Shown: positions 13,108-13,166 of the stretch, in pieces
Layout: the number at the start of each line of letters is the position of its first letter
How positions within the stretch are numbered: the stretch's first letter is position 1
DNA from: Clostridia bacterium
GTDB taxonomy: Bacteria; Aerophobota; Aerophobia; Aerophobales; AE-B3A
Direction of reading: 5' to 3'
NCBI GenBank assembly: GCA_030610745.1
Contig: JAUWRC010000025.1
Coordinates: forward strand, 1 to 13,166
DNA length: 13,166 nucleotides
Program-made: the position numbers and the translations under genes
Notes under the pieces: generated by a model
Database searches by the model: none
What the model was told of the DNA's origin: nothing
What the model saw: the letters and a program-made list of their open reading frames with translations, nothing else

Positions 13108-13166
13108 CATTGCGAGAAGTGAAGCGACGAAGCAATCTCAATGAGGTTGCCACGCCTGCCTTCGGC
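13108..13166. repeat. REP-like repeat, copy cut by the window end
   Basis: CATTGCGAG at 13108-13116, CGAAGCAATC, and ATGAGGTTGCCA at 13141-13152 (identical to 9120-9131), then CTGCCTTCGGC. The interior differs slightly from the 9091 copy (GAAGTGAAGCGACGAAGC). The right arm is outside the window. Confidence 0.85.

Overview
The window is a dense, single-strand (+) stretch of a bacterial surface-polysaccharide (O-antigen or capsule type) biosynthesis locus, open at both ends. Base composition is AT-rich by eye, Shine-Dalgarno sites are strong, and TTG is used as a start at least twice. Dispersed palindromic repeats containing CATTGCGAG / CGAAGCAATC sit between genes. This suits an uncultured, environmental or candidate-phylum bacterium, but nothing here fixes the taxon.

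Layout. (1) 1-2581: a nucleotide-sugar modifying triad made of a Gfo/Idh/MocA oxidoreductase (5' end cut by the window), a left-handed beta-helix acyltransferase and a DegT/DnrJ/EryC1 aminotransferase. The genes overlap or abut, and together would oxidise, aminate and acylate a UDP- or dTDP-sugar. (2) 2578-3214: a frameshifted internal fragment of an IS1380-type transposase. (3) 3247-5844: a SAM-dependent methyltransferase, an ExoA-like GT2 glycosyltransferase with C-terminal membrane helices, and a small PglC-like phosphoglycosyl transferase that would start the glycan on a polyprenyl phosphate. (4) 5886-9064: an E1-alpha/E1-beta pair of a thiamin-diphosphate 2-oxoacid dehydrogenase without visible E2/E3 genes, followed by a second DegT aminotransferase. 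This is the most unusual part of the window. (5) 9065-10636: a class I/II aminotransferase with palindromic repeats on both sides. The downstream repeat appears to be split by a 102-105 bp hairpin-rich insert. (6) 10637-12526: a long membrane-bound NDP-sugar 4,6-dehydratase (WbpM/PglF/CapD type) whose last codons and stop lie inside another repeat copy. (7) 12527-13166: remnant and hypothetical small ORFs, a good sigma70-like promoter pointing out of the window, and a further repeat copy cut by the window end.

How the genes fit together (inference): the dehydratase and triad make modified amino sugars, the phosphoglycosyl transferase loads the first sugar-phosphate on the lipid carrier, the GT2 enzyme extends it, and the methyltransferase decorates it. 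The E1 pair plus second DegT enzyme could add a two-carbon branch and an amine to a keto sugar. No flippase, polymerase or ABC exporter is present in the window, so the locus must extend further or be completed elsewhere.
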